A stretch of DNA of 64,000 nucleotides from Nocardioides alcanivorans (lineage in GTDB: Bacteria; Actinomycetota; Actinomycetes; Propionibacteriales; Nocardioidaceae). The notes under the pieces are model-generated. The model searched no databases. It saw nothing but the letters and a program-made list of their open reading frames with translations, and had not been told where the DNA came from. A program made the position numbers and the translations under genes. Below, in pieces: positions 1-9,187 of the stretch; positions within the stretch are counted from its first letter, which is position 1; each line of letters begins with the position of its first letter. Location of the stretch: contig NZ_JAKGRW010000009.1 in the NCBI RefSeq assembly GCF_021555175.1, forward strand, positions 62,001 through 126,000. The letters are read 5' to 3'.

Positions 1-164
1 AGGACCGCGTGGTCGGTCATCGACTCCCTCTCGTTCAGCACGTTCGCGCCCCGGAACGACCTTTGGGCGCGGGACGAACCTACAACTCCTCAGACAAGTT
101 GGGCGGCGCGGGGTGCTCCGAGTCCGCCACTTCCCCATGGAACAACTCATCTAAGGTGCGGGTC

Positions 165-902
165 ATGGTCATCGGGTCCGCCATCATCTCGTTCTGGCTT
201 GCCGCGGGCCTGCTCTTCGTCTGGTGGATCACGACCGCGCTCTACAAGCAGTTGCGGGAGCCGCTCCGGGTGTACGACCCGGAAGAGGCTCTCCGCGGGC
301 GCACCGAGACGTGGGGCCGAGAGCCCGTCGATGTCGCGACCTGGTTCGGCACCCCGCGGGTCGGGGACTTCGAACCCGCGCACGTGGTCGGGGAGATCGT
401 GCGGCGCACGGGAGGTGAGGATTCCCACGAAGACGGCAGCACCACGGGCGTGCTCGTCCTGCGGCTGCCCGACTCGCCGGCAGCGATCCCCGTGCCGATC
501 GACATCGGCCGCCCGGACAACGCCCGGGTGGGGGCCCTCGTCCCCGTGCGACGGGAGGAGGACGGCGATTTCGAGATCGCCCAGAACCTCTCCGAGGACG
601 AGACCAGGCGAGTGTTGCTCGAGCACCGCGTGAGCCTCGGTGTGATGGACCTGCCGACTGCTGCTGCCCTCACCCTGCCCGGCCGCGCCGCCGTCGTGGA
701 GCCGCAGGAGGTGCGGCCGACCGGACGGGTCCACCGCGGTCACGTCGAGATCCGGGCACGCTTCCGCGATCGAGAACAGGTCGAGCACGAGGTGGCCGGC
801 TTCCTGCGCCCGGCGGAACTCGCGCTGGTGCGTCGTACGGCGAAGCTCCCGGTGGCGCTCGACCCCGACGGGATCTGGCGGCTCGGAACGGGATGGTACT
901 GA
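165..902 (+). CDS. hypothetical membrane-anchored protein
   Basis: A 245-residue protein of unknown function. Residues 1-25 form one hydrophobic helix ending WWITTALY; the rest is soluble, charged and rich in beta-type segments, so it is probably a single-span protein with a large soluble domain. I chose the ATG at 165 because AAGGTG at 153-158 is a good ribosome site six bases upstream and the hydrophobic segment starts there; the frame stays open upstream to 9. The next gene begins one base after the stop, so the two form an operon. No family recognised. Confidence 0.7.
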   Translation: MVIGSAIISFWLAAGLLFVWWITTALYKQLREPLRVYDPEEALRGRTETWGREPVDVATWFGTPRVGDFEPAHVVGEIVRRTGGEDSHEDGSTTGVLVLRLPDSPAAIPVPIDIGRPDNARVGALVPVRREEDGDFEIAQNLSEDETRRVLLEHRVSLGVMDLPTAAALTLPGRAAVVEPQEVRPTGRVHRGHVEIRARFRDREQVEHEVAGFLRPAELALVRRTAKLPVALDPDGIWRLGTGWY

Positions 903-903
903 G

Positions 904-1728
904 ATGACGGAGCGGATGACCGCCGTCGTCGGCCCCGGGGAGCCCGACCACTTCATGGTGGCGGCCCAGAGCGCCGCGGTCCGGGTGGCAGTGCGTCGGC
1001 TGCGGGTCGCTGCACTTGCCCTGCTCCTCGCCCTTGTCGGCGGGCTGGGTGTGCTGCTCCTGTGGCCGCACTCCTGGACGATCACGGTGCCGATCGCCTT
1101 GGGTGTCGCCTTCGTCGGCGCCTGCTGCGGCTTCCCGCCCGGGGTCAAGGAGGAGCGCCCGGTGCCTGGGACGGAGCTCGAGGTCGCGCGGGTGCTCGAC
1201 TGCTCGGTCCGTACCTGGGGTGGTAGCAGCGACGGGAAGCACCGCGTCCGGGTGACCGGTGAGGACTCCTCGGGTCGACTCGTCCACGACGAGGTATGGC
1301 TGGAGGCCACGAGTGGTTGTGAGGCGCAGTTCGGTGCTCTCTTCGGCTTTCGTCGCCACCCCACGATGCGGCACCTCGTGCACATCGAGCCGCAGACAGA
1401 GGTGCGTGACCTCGACAGGCTCGACGTGCAGGCGCGGATCGCGAAGGGATGGCTGCCCGACGCGGCGGAAGAGGCCGTGGCGACCGGCACGATCGCCACG
1501 GCTCAGGTGACCGCCCTGGGGATCGGCGAAGACGTGCTCGGCCCACGTTCGCTGGTGCGTCTCGAGTTGCGTCTCGCTGACGGCACGACGATCACGGCGA
1601 CGCCGTACCTGTTGCCCGAGGAGCTGCTGGGGGTCGCCCCGGGAAGCACGGTGCGGATTGCTCGCGGCCGCAGCCTCCGGGCGGTCCTGCTCGGTACGCC
1701 GGCCTGGAACCGCGGGTTGTCGGCCTGA
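904..1728 (+). CDS. hypothetical two-helix membrane protein
   Basis: A 274-residue protein. Residues about 38-55 and 60-78 form two adjacent hydrophobic helices, followed by a soluble region of about 195 residues. It starts one base after the stop of the upstream membrane gene, and the shared design (N-terminal membrane anchor, soluble C-terminal part) suggests the two products act together. The TGA stop lies inside the first unit of a 22-bp tandem repeat, so the C-terminus (GLSA) borders repeat DNA. Function unknown. Confidence 0.7.
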   Translation: MTERMTAVVGPGEPDHFMVAAQSAAVRVAVRRLRVAALALLLALVGGLGVLLLWPHSWTITVPIALGVAFVGACCGFPPGVKEERPVPGTELEVARVLDCSVRTWGGSSDGKHRVRVTGEDSSGRLVHDEVWLEATSGCEAQFGALFGFRRHPTMRHLVHIEPQTEVRDLDRLDVQARIAKGWLPDAAEEAVATGTIATAQVTALGIGEDVLGPRSLVRLELRLADGTTITATPYLLPEELLGVAPGSTVRIARGRSLRAVLLGTPAWNRGLSA

Positions 1729-1784
1729 GTGGCTCGGCCCGTCGGCCTGAGTGGCTCGGCCCGTCGGCCTGAGTGGCTCGGCCC
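1719..1784. repeat. 22-bp tandem repeat, three perfect copies
   Basis: Three identical 22-bp units at 1719-1740, 1741-1762 and 1763-1784, each beginning GTCGGCCTGAGTGG and ending CTCGGCCC, followed by a partial GTCG. The stop codon of the upstream gene is the TGA of the first unit. The array sits between convergent genes and has no obvious hairpin-plus-T-run terminator. Confidence 0.9.
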
Positions 1785-1813
1785 GTCGTCGCCCATCCTG
1801 GGCTGGTAGGGAC

Positions 1814-2686
1814 TCAGTCTCGCTGGATCGGGAGCCCTGCTGACTCCGCATAGGCCTCGAGCTGTTCGAGGTACTCCTCCAACGAGTCGTGACGCACTGT
1901 CAGGCGCAGCACGGTGGCTCCCGCGTCCGCGGCTTCCCCGAGGACGTCGGCGACGCGCTCCGGCTCCCGGATGGGGTCCAGGGGGTCGGCCGTGCCGAGG
2001 AGCACGTCGAAGCCCTCGGGGGAGTCGACCTCGGCGAGCATGGAGCGGAGCCGGTCGGCGTCAGGCCCGCGGAACGCGACTGGGGCCGGAGCCCACCCGT
2101 CGCCGAGTGTGACGGCACGATTCAGTGCTCGGCGGGTGTTTCCGCCGACCCAGATGGGCAGGTGCTCCTGGACGGCGTGCGGTTCGATCGCCATGTTCTC
2201 GAACGAGTAGTGGGTGCCGTGGTAGGTCGCGACCGGTCGGCCCAGCGAGGCACGCAGTGCCCGCAGCGCGTCGTCGGCGCGGGGACCCCGGTCGTCGAAG
2301 GGTGCGCCGAGAAGGGCGAACTCCTCCTCCAGGTGCCCCACCCCGACGCCGAGATTGAGTCGCCCACCGCTGAAGTGGTCGAGCGTGCCGTAGCGCTTCG
2401 CCAGTTCGAGCGGGTGGTAGTAGGGCACGACGAGCACGAACGGTAGGAATCGGATCCGTTCGGTGACGGCAGCCAAGTAGGAGAAGGTCGCCAGGGCGTC
2501 GTAGAAGCGTTCGCCGCCACTGAATCCCACCGGCACGGTGACGTGGTCGGGGCAGGTGAGGAACTCGTAGCCGAGGCGATCCGCCGCGCGGGCCAACGTG
2601 ACCACTTCCGCAGGACCGGCCTCGTGCTCCCAGGCCGGACGGCCGCCGGACAGGGCGAGGATCGGGGATGCAATGCCGGTGCGCAT
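1814..2686 (-). CDS. LLM-class F420-dependent oxidoreductase
   Basis: A 290-residue bacterial-luciferase-like monooxygenase fold protein of the actinobacterial F420-dependent subgroup. Visible family features: an N-terminal strand, LGYEFLTCPDHV near residue 38, PFVLVVPYYHPLELAKRYGTLD near 84, and SGGRLNLGVGVGHLEEEF near 105 (the GVGVG glycine loop that cradles the cofactor). Members use reduced coenzyme F420 or FMN to reduce or oxidise small organic substrates; the substrate cannot be read from sequence. It is convergent with the preceding pair and stands alone. Confidence 0.85.
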   Translation of the reverse strand: MRTGIASPILALSGGRPAWEHEAGPAEVVTLARAADRLGYEFLTCPDHVTVPVGFSGGERFYDALATFSYLAAVTERIRFLPFVLVVPYYHPLELAKRYGTLDHFSGGRLNLGVGVGHLEEEFALLGAPFDDRGPRADDALRALRASLGRPVATYHGTHYSFENMAIEPHAVQEHLPIWVGGNTRRALNRAVTLGDGWAPAPVAFRGPDADRLRSMLAEVDSPEGFDVLLGTADPLDPIREPERVADVLGEAADAGATVLRLTVRHDSLEEYLEQLEAYAESAGLPIQRD

Positions 2687-2868
2687 GAGGTCTCCTCAGG
2701 AGGGGCGCGCCCGACTCGGCCGGGCGCGAGACGTCGTGGTGGCGGGACCGGGAACCGGACCCGAGCAGGAGTGTGTTGCGCAGGCCTGGCCGTTTGGCGA
2801 CACTCCCGCTGAGTGAGTGGTGTTCTTCCAGCGAGAGCGGGGACGGGCGGGCGCCACCCCGCCCGGTT

Positions 2869-3858
2869 TCACGCGTCGATGGTGCCCATGTCGCCGTACC
2901 GCTCCCCGGCGACCGCCCCGCGTGGCACCGCGGCCTCGAGCGCCTTGAGGTCGTCGGAGGTCAGGTGCAGCTCGGCTGCGCCGACGTTCTCCTCGAGGTA
3001 GGCCACCCGCTTGGTGCCGGGGATGGGTACGACGTCGTCGCCCTGCGCGAGCACCCAGGCGAGGGCCAACTGGCCGGGGGTGCAGCCATGTGCTGCTGCC
3101 AGTTCGGAGATCCGCTGGACCAGGGTGAGGTTGGTGGTGAGGTTGTCGCCGCTGAAGCGCGGGAAGTAGCCGCTGCCGCGGCTGTCGCTGCTGGGCGGCG
3201 CGGAGACGATGGCTCCCGTCAGCAGGCCGCGGCCGAGCGGCGAGTAGGGCACCAGAGCGATGCCGAGCTCGCGCAGCGTCGGCAGGATCTCGTCCTCGAG
3301 GTCACGGGTGAACAGCGAATACTCGGTCTGCAACGCGGTGATCGGGTGGACGGCATGGGCGCGCCGGATCGTGCCAGCCGATGCCTCCGACAGTCCGAGG
3401 TGTTGCACCTTGCCGGCTTCGACGAGCTCCTTCATGGCACCGACCGTCTCCTCGATGGGGACCGTCTTGTCGACGCGGTGCTGGTAGTAGAGGTCGATGT
3501 GGTCCACGTCGAGGCGCTGGAGCGAGGCGTCGCAGGCCTTGCGGACGTAGTCGGGGTGGCCGTTGACCCGGAGGCGGGAGCCGTCAGGCAGGCGTTCGTT
3601 GCCGAACTTGGTCGCGAGCTGCACCCGGTCACGGTGACCGGCGATCGCCCTGCCGACCAGCTGCTCGTTGACGAAGGGGCCATACATGTCGGCGGTGTCG
3701 AGGAAGGTCACCCCCAGGTCGAGGGCGCGGTGGATCGTGGCGATGCCGGCAGCCTCGTCGGGGGTGCCGTAGAACTCCGACATCCCCATGCAGCCGAGGC
3801 CCAGGGTGGAGACGGCGAGCGGGGAGTCGGTGCCGAGTGTGCGCGTGGAAAGGGTCAT
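2869..3858 (-). CDS. aldo/keto reductase
   Basis: A 329-residue NADPH-dependent aldo/keto reductase. The sequence shows the TIM-barrel start [13 protein letters not shown], the catalytic Asp/Tyr region [11 protein letters not shown] (Asp and Tyr about 50-55), catalytic Lys in LATKFGNE, and DLYYQHR (His-containing strand). The C-terminal part has [11 protein letters not shown] and the NADPH-binding run [15 protein letters not shown]. The frame could start at TTG 3870, but ATG 3858 matches the family N-terminus. It lies 34 bases downstream of a merR gene on the same strand, with a dyad at 3876-3891 in between. Confidence 0.9.
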   Translation of the reverse strand: MTLSTRTLGTDSPLAVSTLGLGCMGMSEFYGTPDEAAGIATIHRALDLGVTFLDTADMYGPFVNEQLVGRAIAGHRDRVQLATKFGNERLPDGSRLRVNGHPDYVRKACDASLQRLDVDHIDLYYQHRVDKTVPIEETVGAMKELVEAGKVQHLGLSEASAGTIRRAHAVHPITALQTEYSLFTRDLEDEILPTLRELGIALVPYSPLGRGLLTGAIVSAPPSSDSRGSGYFPRFSGDNLTTNLTLVQRISELAAAHGCTPGQLALAWVLAQGDDVVPIPGTKRVAYLEENVGAAELHLTSDDLKALEAAVPRGAVAGERYGDMGTIDA

Positions 3859-3875
3859 GCTGCCCAGCAAACATG

Positions 3876-3891
3876 CTGGAGTGCGCTCCAG
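3876..3891 (-). promoter_or_regulatory. candidate MerR operator before the aldo/keto reductase
   Basis: On the minus strand CTGGAGCGCACTCCAG is an almost perfect 16-bp dyad directly after a TTGACC -35-like hexamer that overlaps the merR stop. This matches MerR-family promoters, where the dyad sits in an over-long spacer. A related dyad precedes merR itself. Confidence 0.6.
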
Positions 3892-3892
3892 G

Positions 3893-4285
3893 TCAAGCGC
3901 TCTGTTGCGACGCCCGTCGCAGCCGGTCCTCGTAGATACCGATCTTGTGGTCGATCGCGCCGAGGTGGCCGGTCACCTCCGTCAGCTGGCGCAACACCTC
4001 CTCGCGATGGCTCTGCAGCAACGCCAGTCGTTCCGGCTCGTTCCCGTCGCCGGCGCGTACCAGGTCGGCGTAGCGGCGTACGTCGCGGATCGGCATGCCC
4101 GTGGAGCGAAGCCGGGTCACCAGCGTGATCCAGTGCACGTCCTCCTCGTCGTAGCGACGGTGACCGCTCGCCGAGCGTGGCACCGGACGGAGGAGGAGCC
4201 CGTCCCTCTCGTAGTAGCGCAGGGTGTCGATCGTCAGGCCGAGTGCAGCGGCCGCTTGCGCGATGGTGAGAACAGGGCGGGTCAT
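3893..4285 (-). CDS. MerR family transcriptional regulator
   Basis: A 130-residue MerR-type regulator. The N-terminal winged helix is clear: [29 protein letters not shown] (helix-turn-helix and the TLRYYE motif, residues 5-33), then [33 protein letters not shown]. The C-terminal half is the dimerising coiled coil ([13 protein letters not shown]). There is no Cys metal site, so it probably senses an organic ligand or redox compound. Start ATG 4285; upstream in-frame codons lack family similarity. Dyads at 4302-4317 and 3876-3891 suggest it controls itself and the aldo/keto reductase. Confidence 0.9.
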   Translation of the reverse strand: MTRPVLTIAQAAAALGLTIDTLRYYERDGLLLRPVPRSASGHRRYDEEDVHWITLVTRLRSTGMPIRDVRRYADLVRAGDGNEPERLALLQSHREEVLRQLTEVTGHLGAIDHKIGIYEDRLRRASQQSA

Positions 4286-4301
4286 GGTCCCAGTGTCACT
4301 C

Positions 4302-4317
4302 CTGGAGTGCACTTCAG
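4302..4317 (-). promoter_or_regulatory. candidate MerR operator before merR
   Basis: The plus-strand dyad CTGGAGTGCACTTCAG lies 17 bases before the merR start and matches the 3876-3891 dyad in 14 of 16 positions, consistent with autoregulation. Confidence 0.55.
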
Positions 4318-4403
4318 GTCTACGGGGTTTCACTCCTGGCGCTTGACCTGGTGGGTCGTCGAGCCGTGCGACGAGGTGGTCGACGTGATGCTGGACGTTG
4401 GCA

Positions 4404-4778
4404 TCAGAGATACGGCTTGGTCAGCATCTCCAAGAAGTGGCCGGAGGGGTCTCGGAAGTAGACGCGAAGCCCGTCTTCTTCGGAGTCCGAGATCTCCTGT
4501 GGCCGCTGCATGCGCGGATCGGCCCAGTAGTCGACGCCGAGCTCCCGTAGGACACCGAGACCGCGGTGGAACTCGGGCGCGGTCATCAGGAAGGCCATGT
4601 GGATCGGATCGTTCACCGGGGCCACTGCGAACTGCAGCAGCGTGTCGTCATCCAACGTCAGGTTGACGAAAGGCCCCCAACTGGGAGCCGGTCGGGCGCC
4701 CAGGACCGCCTGGTAGAAGTCGGCGGAGAGTTGGGGCTCGTGGGCCCCGATGATCGTGTGGTTGAAGCTGACTGGCAT
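4404..4778 (-). CDS. VOC family (glyoxalase-like) protein
   Basis: A 124-residue single-domain vicinal-oxygen-chelate protein. It starts FNHTIIGAHEPQLSADFYQAVLG (first beta-alpha-beta-beta-beta unit) and ends YFRDPSGHFLEMLTKPYL, the classic C-terminal metal-site Glu segment of glyoxalase/bleomycin-resistance proteins. Start ATG 4778 follows AGGTG by a few bases, which is better supported than the upstream ATG at 4808. Substrate unknown; it is upstream of the merR-reductase pair on the same strand. Confidence 0.85.
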   Translation of the reverse strand: MPVSFNHTIIGAHEPQLSADFYQAVLGARPAPSWGPFVNLTLDDDTLLQFAVAPVNDPIHMAFLMTAPEFHRGLGVLRELGVDYWADPRMQRPQEISDSEEDGLRVYFRDPSGHFLEMLTKPYL

Positions 4779-4865
4779 GTCGCACCTGTTCGGTTCGCTC
4801 GCCTCCATGCCCGGCGCTGTCCGCCGTCGACACGCGACTCACGTGGGCAGACTATAGCCGGGCGC

Positions 4866-5762
4866 TCAGCGTGGCCGGCCCATGCTCTTGTGAGTCGGCC
4901 CGATCCAGTCGCCGGGGAGCGGCATCCGCTGAAAGGTGACGAACACGGAGGTCTCGACGTCGGGCCGGAGTGGATCGAAGAGCACTTCGGCGCGGCTGCA
5001 TCCCTCGACTGCTCCGGCGCCGCGGGTGACCCGCTCGACGAAGCGCATCACGTGGGCGCCGTCGAGATAGCTCACCGTCAGCGTGGCGCCGGTCGCGCGA
5101 CGAGAACCGCTGTCGTCGGAGGAGTAGTGGACCTTCACGTCATGGATCTGGCCCGGAACTCGCTGCCCAGTCTGCAGGAGACGGTCGCGCTCCTCCAGAA
5201 TGCGTCGCCGCGTCCGCGCGCTGGCCCGGGCCGCCCAGGCGAAGAGGAGGGCAATGGCGACCAACAGGACGGGCATCCAGATGTTGCTCCGGTAGAGGAT
5301 CCAGCTGCCCCAGCCCCACGAGTCATCGGTCTCGAAGATCGGGTCGACCGCGGTGCCGATCCTGATCGGCTCGAGCCAGGTCGGCACCAGCGCGATGAAG
5401 CCGCAGGTGAAGGCGGCGAAACCGATCGGCCCCGCCAGCAACCACGGCGCCTCGCCGCCGAGGTAGCGACGCAGCGCCCAGTTGTAGATGCCCGAGCCGG
5501 CGAACACCAGCACCACCCCGACGGTGATGGTGACCGGCAGCAGCCACATGCTGCGCGACATCGTCGTCGTCCGGTCGTCGAAGACGGAGTCGATCACGCC
5601 GTGACGGAGGTCCTCGAACATCAGCGATGCAAACATGCCGATTCCGCTCGCGCCCGCAACGATCAGGAGCAGGCCCGAGATCGCGACGGCGAGCGTGCCT
5701 CGATCGCCCCGGCGAGACAAGAGGTCGTCGCGACGACGTACTGCTGGATCGACGGTGCTCAT
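4866..5762 (-). CDS. DUF3592-like membrane protein
   Basis: A 298-residue integral membrane protein. Four or five hydrophobic segments are visible (about residues 20-42, 78-102, 115-140, 172-195), then a cytoplasmic C-terminal domain beginning RTRRRILEERDRLLQTGQRVPGQI and containing TLTVSYLDGAHVMRF and EVLFDPLRPDVETSVFV. That domain resembles DUF3592 proteins of actinobacteria. Start ATG 5762 follows AGGAGGTG at ideal spacing; the longer frame to 5948 is rejected. Divergent from the MFS gene. Specific function unknown. Confidence 0.75.
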   Translation of the reverse strand: MSTVDPAVRRRDDLLSRRGDRGTLAVAISGLLLIVAGASGIGMFASLMFEDLRHGVIDSVFDDRTTTMSRSMWLLPVTITVGVVLVFAGSGIYNWALRRYLGGEAPWLLAGPIGFAAFTCGFIALVPTWLEPIRIGTAVDPIFETDDSWGWGSWILYRSNIWMPVLLVAIALLFAWAARASARTRRRILEERDRLLQTGQRVPGQIHDVKVHYSSDDSGSRRATGATLTVSYLDGAHVMRFVERVTRGAGAVEGCSRAEVLFDPLRPDVETSVFVTFQRMPLPGDWIGPTHKSMGRPR

Positions 5763-5844
5763 CGGATCACCTCCTGGGCCGATGCCCGGAGCAGGGCGGG
5801 GAGGCCACCCTAGAGCAAACCTCGCAGTGCGATGATCGTGCAAC

Positions 5845-7079
5845 GTGACCCAGACATCGTCGGCCGCTGCGAGTGAACGACCGCGGCGCGCTTGGACGCC
5901 TTGGCAGGCCATCTTCGGGTTCGGCATGGTCAGCCTGGCCGCGGACATGGTCTATGAGGGCATGCGCTCCATGGCAGGGCCGTTCCTGGGCTCGCTCGGC
6001 GCCTCTGCGTTGACGGTCGGGTTGGTCACCGGCGCCGGCGAGGCCATCGCGCTGATGCTGCGCCTGGTCACCGGCCCCTGGGCCGACCGGAGTCACCGTC
6101 ACTGGCGGCTCACAGTGGTCGGCTACGGCATGACGGCGGTGTGCGTGCCACTGCTCGCCATCACCCCGTTCATCGGCGGGGCGGGTCTGGCAGTGGCGGT
6201 CACCCTGATCCTGCTCGAGCGGACGGGCAAGGCCGTCCGCAGCCCCGCCAAGTCGGCGCTGCTCGCCCGGATGGCCAAGCCCACGGGCACGGGCAGAGGT
6301 TTTGCTGTGCACAAGGCCCTCGACCAGGTGGGTGGCTTCTCCGGACCATTGCTGCTGGCCGGGATCACGGCGTTGACCGGCGTGCTGTGGCCCGGATTCG
6401 CGGTGCTCGCCGTGCCCGGTGCGCTGTCCCTGCTCATACTGGCGCTACTGCGAAGGCGGGCGCCAGGCCTGACCGAGACCGATCCAGAAGATCAGCCGCA
6501 GGCCGTGCGAACGCCGTTCGTGGCCGCTGCGTTCGGCCGAGGGTTGCCCCGTGCCTTCCACCTGCTGTCGGCGTCCGCCGCGCTCGCGACCGCCGGCCTC
6601 ATGACCTTTGGGGTGATCTCCTACCGCTTCGTCGATGCCGGAATGATGTCGTTGGCCGCGGTCCCGCTCGCCTACGCGCTGGGCATGGCTGCCGCGGCGA
6701 TTGCGGCACTCGCCACCGGCGACGCGTTCGATCGTTGGGGGCTCGCACGCTCCTGATCGTGCCGCCGCTGGTGGCCGCGGTCCCGCTCATGGTGTTCGCC
6801 GATCGACTCGGGGTGGTCCTGATCGGTGTCGGCATCTGGGGTATCGCCACCGGTGTCCAGGACTCCACGGTCAAGGCGTACGTCGCTGATCTCGTGCCGG
6901 CCGCGCGGCGCGCCACGGCCTACGGCGTCTTCGCGGCGGTGCAAGGAATGGGTGCGCTGGTGGGTGGAGTCCTCGCGGGCGCGCTCGTCCTCGATCACGT
7001 GCGGGCATTGGCCGGTGTGATCGCACTGCTCCAACTGGCTTCCCTCCTCCTGCTCTGGCGCGTGATCCGCTCCAGGTGA
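5845..7079 (+). pseudogene. MFS transporter, frameshifted at a G run
   Basis: A major facilitator exporter of about 411 residues in two frames. The first frame (GTG 5845 to a stop at 6756) has helices 1-8 and the loop LVTGPWADRSHRHW after helix 2, the MFS motif A position. The second carries the remaining helices (LLIVPPLVAAVPLMVF to WRVIRSR) and ends at 7079. Adding one G to the GGGGG at 6737-6741 joins them as DRWGARTLLI, with no other defect. It is probably an intact gene with an under-called homopolymer. Substrate unknown. Confidence 0.85.
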
Positions 7080-7095
7080 CCCCCGTAGCGCCGAC

Positions 7096-8169
7096 TCAAC
7101 CCGGCATCCGTGCCTGCAGGAAGGTCACGGTCCGGTCCATCGCGGCGTCGAAGGCGGGACCGAAGGCGTGCCCGTCGTCGTACCACTCGAGGGTCGAGTC
7201 GACGCCGGCCGCGGTGAGGGTGCGTTGGCTGGCGCGTGCCCATTGCGGTGGGCAGGTGTCGTCGTACCTGCCGTGGGCCATCAACACCGGTTCGGTGATC
7301 TGGTCGAAGGCGGGCCGCGCCGAGATCCCGCGCCAGAACGCCGGATCGTCATCGGGCAGGCCGTGTCGCTGGCGGAGGGCGGCACGCAGGTCGGCCCGCG
7401 AGGCATCCGAGGCGATGAAGTGCTCGAAGTTCTGAGCCTCGAGACTCGAGACCGATGCCCAGGTGACGCCGGCAGCGACGAGCCCCGGTTCCAGCGCCAA
7501 CGCCTTGAGCACGACGCCACCGCCCATGGACCGGCCGAAGAGTGCGATCCGGTCGGGGTCGACGGCCACGTCCGTCGAGTCGCGCAGGGCGTGGACGGCA
7601 GCGATCACGTCGACGGTGTAGCCCAGGCGTACGGCGGTGTCCACGCGCGGGTCATCGGTGGACTCGGCGTGGTTGCGGTAGTCCACGTGCAGGGCCACGA
7701 AGCCGCGGTCGGCGAGGCGTCCGCGCTCCCGGGTCATGCCCTGGCCGCGCTTGTAGATCGCCGGATCGACGTAGCCGTGGGCGAGCACCACGGCCGGGAA
7801 CGGCCCGGGGCCTGTCGGCACGTTGAGCACGCCGCTGATCCTCAGGCGGCCGGTGCCGGCACCGGCCCAGGTCGAGGCGAAGGTGACGTCGTAGGAGGTG
7901 AAGGCAGCTGTCTGCTCCCGCACGGCGCCCAGTCGCAGGTCGCCACCCGTGAGGTCGGCCTGCCCGAGTGCCGCCAGGGAGATCGGGTGTGGTGGCTCCG
8001 TGACCTGGCTCGTGGGTGCGGTGGGGTCGGGCGTCGGTGAGTCGGACGAGGGAGACGTTGCCGATGCGGAGGGGTCCGCGTCGGGGTCCTCGGAGGTCGT
8101 CGAGGTGCAGCCGGTCAGGACGAGGAGAGTGGCAAGAACTCCTGCGGGCCAACGGCGCCGGACCTTCAT
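7096..8169 (-). CDS. secreted alpha/beta hydrolase lipoprotein
   Basis: A 357-residue hydrolase of the dienelactone hydrolase/S9 peptidase-like superfamily. It has a lipoprotein signal (MKVRRRWPAG, hydrophobic core, lipobox LTGC with Cys about 21), then a Ser/Thr/Pro/Asp-rich linker to residue 60. The catalytic domain shows AVVLAHGYVDPA (oxyanion loop), ALFGRSMGGGVVL (nucleophile Ser in GRSMGG) and a C-terminal DDGHAFG with the likely catalytic His; MAHGRYDDTCPP gives the Asp. It is probably an outer-surface esterase or peptidase. Convergent with the MFS gene. Confidence 0.85.
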   Translation of the reverse strand: MKVRRRWPAGVLATLLVLTGCTSTTSEDPDADPSASATSPSSDSPTPDPTAPTSQVTEPPHPISLAALGQADLTGGDLRLGAVREQTAAFTSYDVTFASTWAGAGTGRLRISGVLNVPTGPGPFPAVVLAHGYVDPAIYKRGQGMTRERGRLADRGFVALHVDYRNHAESTDDPRVDTAVRLGYTVDVIAAVHALRDSTDVAVDPDRIALFGRSMGGGVVLKALALEPGLVAAGVTWASVSSLEAQNFEHFIASDASRADLRAALRQRHGLPDDDPAFWRGISARPAFDQITEPVLMAHGRYDDTCPPQWARASQRTLTAAGVDSTLEWYDDGHAFGPAFDAAMDRTVTFLQARMPG

Positions 8170-8281
8170 GCATCGATCGTGGCATCCCGGTCCGGATGAC
8201 GCCAGCAGGTGACAACGGCATCCGCGTCGAGACGCCGCCGGGGCCGTGGTGATCGGGACCCGACGGGCCCACGATCCGCGC

Positions 8282-9187
8282 TCAGCCGGTGCGGGCGCGT
8301 TGGGTGACGACGATGCAGCCGAGCACGATGACGGCGGTCAGAGGTACGGCGGCCGTGAGCTCCTCGCCCATCAGTGCGACGGCCCACACGAGGGTCAGCA
8401 GCGGTTGTGCCAGTTGGAGCTGGCTGGCACGCGCCACCCCGATCAGACCCATGCCTCGGTACCAGACCACGAAGCCGAGGAACTGTGACACGGCGGCGAC
8501 GTACACCAGGCCGCCGACGGCGCTGCCGGTGAACTCAACGGGTTCGTGGGCCAACGCGACCGCGCTGACGGCAATGCTGACGGGCGCGGCGATGACCACG
8601 CCCCACGCGATCACCTGCCAGCTCGGCAGGTGGGCCGACAACCGCCCACCCTCGGCGTACCCGGCGGCGCACAGCAGCAGTGCGGCCACGAGGAAGAGGT
8701 CGCCGAGGGTCGGCCGCCCGTGGTTCTGGGCGAGGGTGAAGACGAGCACGGTCAAGGCGCCGACGGATGCCGCGCCCCAGAAGACTCCCGAAGGGCGTGC
8801 CCCCGTGCGCAGTGCGGCGATCACCGCGGTGGCCATGGGAAGTGCGCCGATCACGACCGCGGAGTGCGCCGTGCCGGAGGTCTGCAGTGCGAGCGCCGTG
8901 AGCAGGGGAAAACCGAGCACGCATCCAATGGCGACGACGATCAGCGCTGGCCAGTCCCCACGGGCAGGAAGGCGTGCCCGCAGCGCCACGAGCGTGCCCC
9001 CGGCCAGGAGTGCGGCCAGCACGCCGCGCAATCCGGTCACCGTCCACGGGCCGAAGCCGTCCAGCGCCCAGACGGTGGCCGGAAAGCTGAAGGAGAAGGC
9101 GACCACGCCCAGGCCGGCCAGAAGGGCGCCCGGGTTGGTCGATGGCACTTCCTCCGCGCGAGCGATAGCGCTACTCTGAACCGTCAT
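8282..9187 (-). CDS. EamA/DMT-family transporter
   Basis: A 301-residue drug/metabolite transporter with ten hydrophobic helices in two EamA halves (about 15-150 and 155-295). Start ATG 9187, reading MTVQSSAIARAEE; the open frame continues upstream antisense to the neighbour and is not used. Its ATG overlaps the ATG of the divergent MocR regulator in the shared CATG. In known MocR-transporter pairs the regulator controls the exporter, often for amino acids or amines; that is inference here. Confidence 0.88.
   Translation of the reverse strand: MTVQSSAIARAEEVPSTNPGALLAGLGVVAFSFSFPATVWALDGFGPWTVTGLRGVLAALLAGGTLVALRARLPARGDWPALIVVAIGCVLGFPLLTALALQTSGTAHSAVVIGALPMATAVIAALRTGARPSGVFWGAASVGALTVLVFTLAQNHGRPTLGDLFLVAALLLCAAGYAEGGRLSAHLPSWQVIAWGVVIAAPVSIAVSAVALAHEPVEFTGSAVGGLVYVAAVSQFLGFVVWYRGMGLIGVARASQLQLAQPLLTLVWAVALMGEELTAAVPLTAVIVLGCIVVTQRARTG

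Noticed and set aside
147..1851. Minus-strand frames opposite the first two genes
   Set aside because: Arg/Ser/Pro-rich antisense frames; the plus-strand pair has start sites and membrane segments.
2773..4128. Long plus-strand frame opposite the aldo/keto reductase and merR
   Set aside because: The protein has no recognisable motifs, and both true genes are strong on the minus strand. High-GC antisense frames are common here.
5845..7079. True decay of MFS exporters as lineage-specific gene loss
   Set aside because: Only one base is missing in each, in a homopolymer, with all other codons intact; the same lesion is seen in essential-looking operons of the window.
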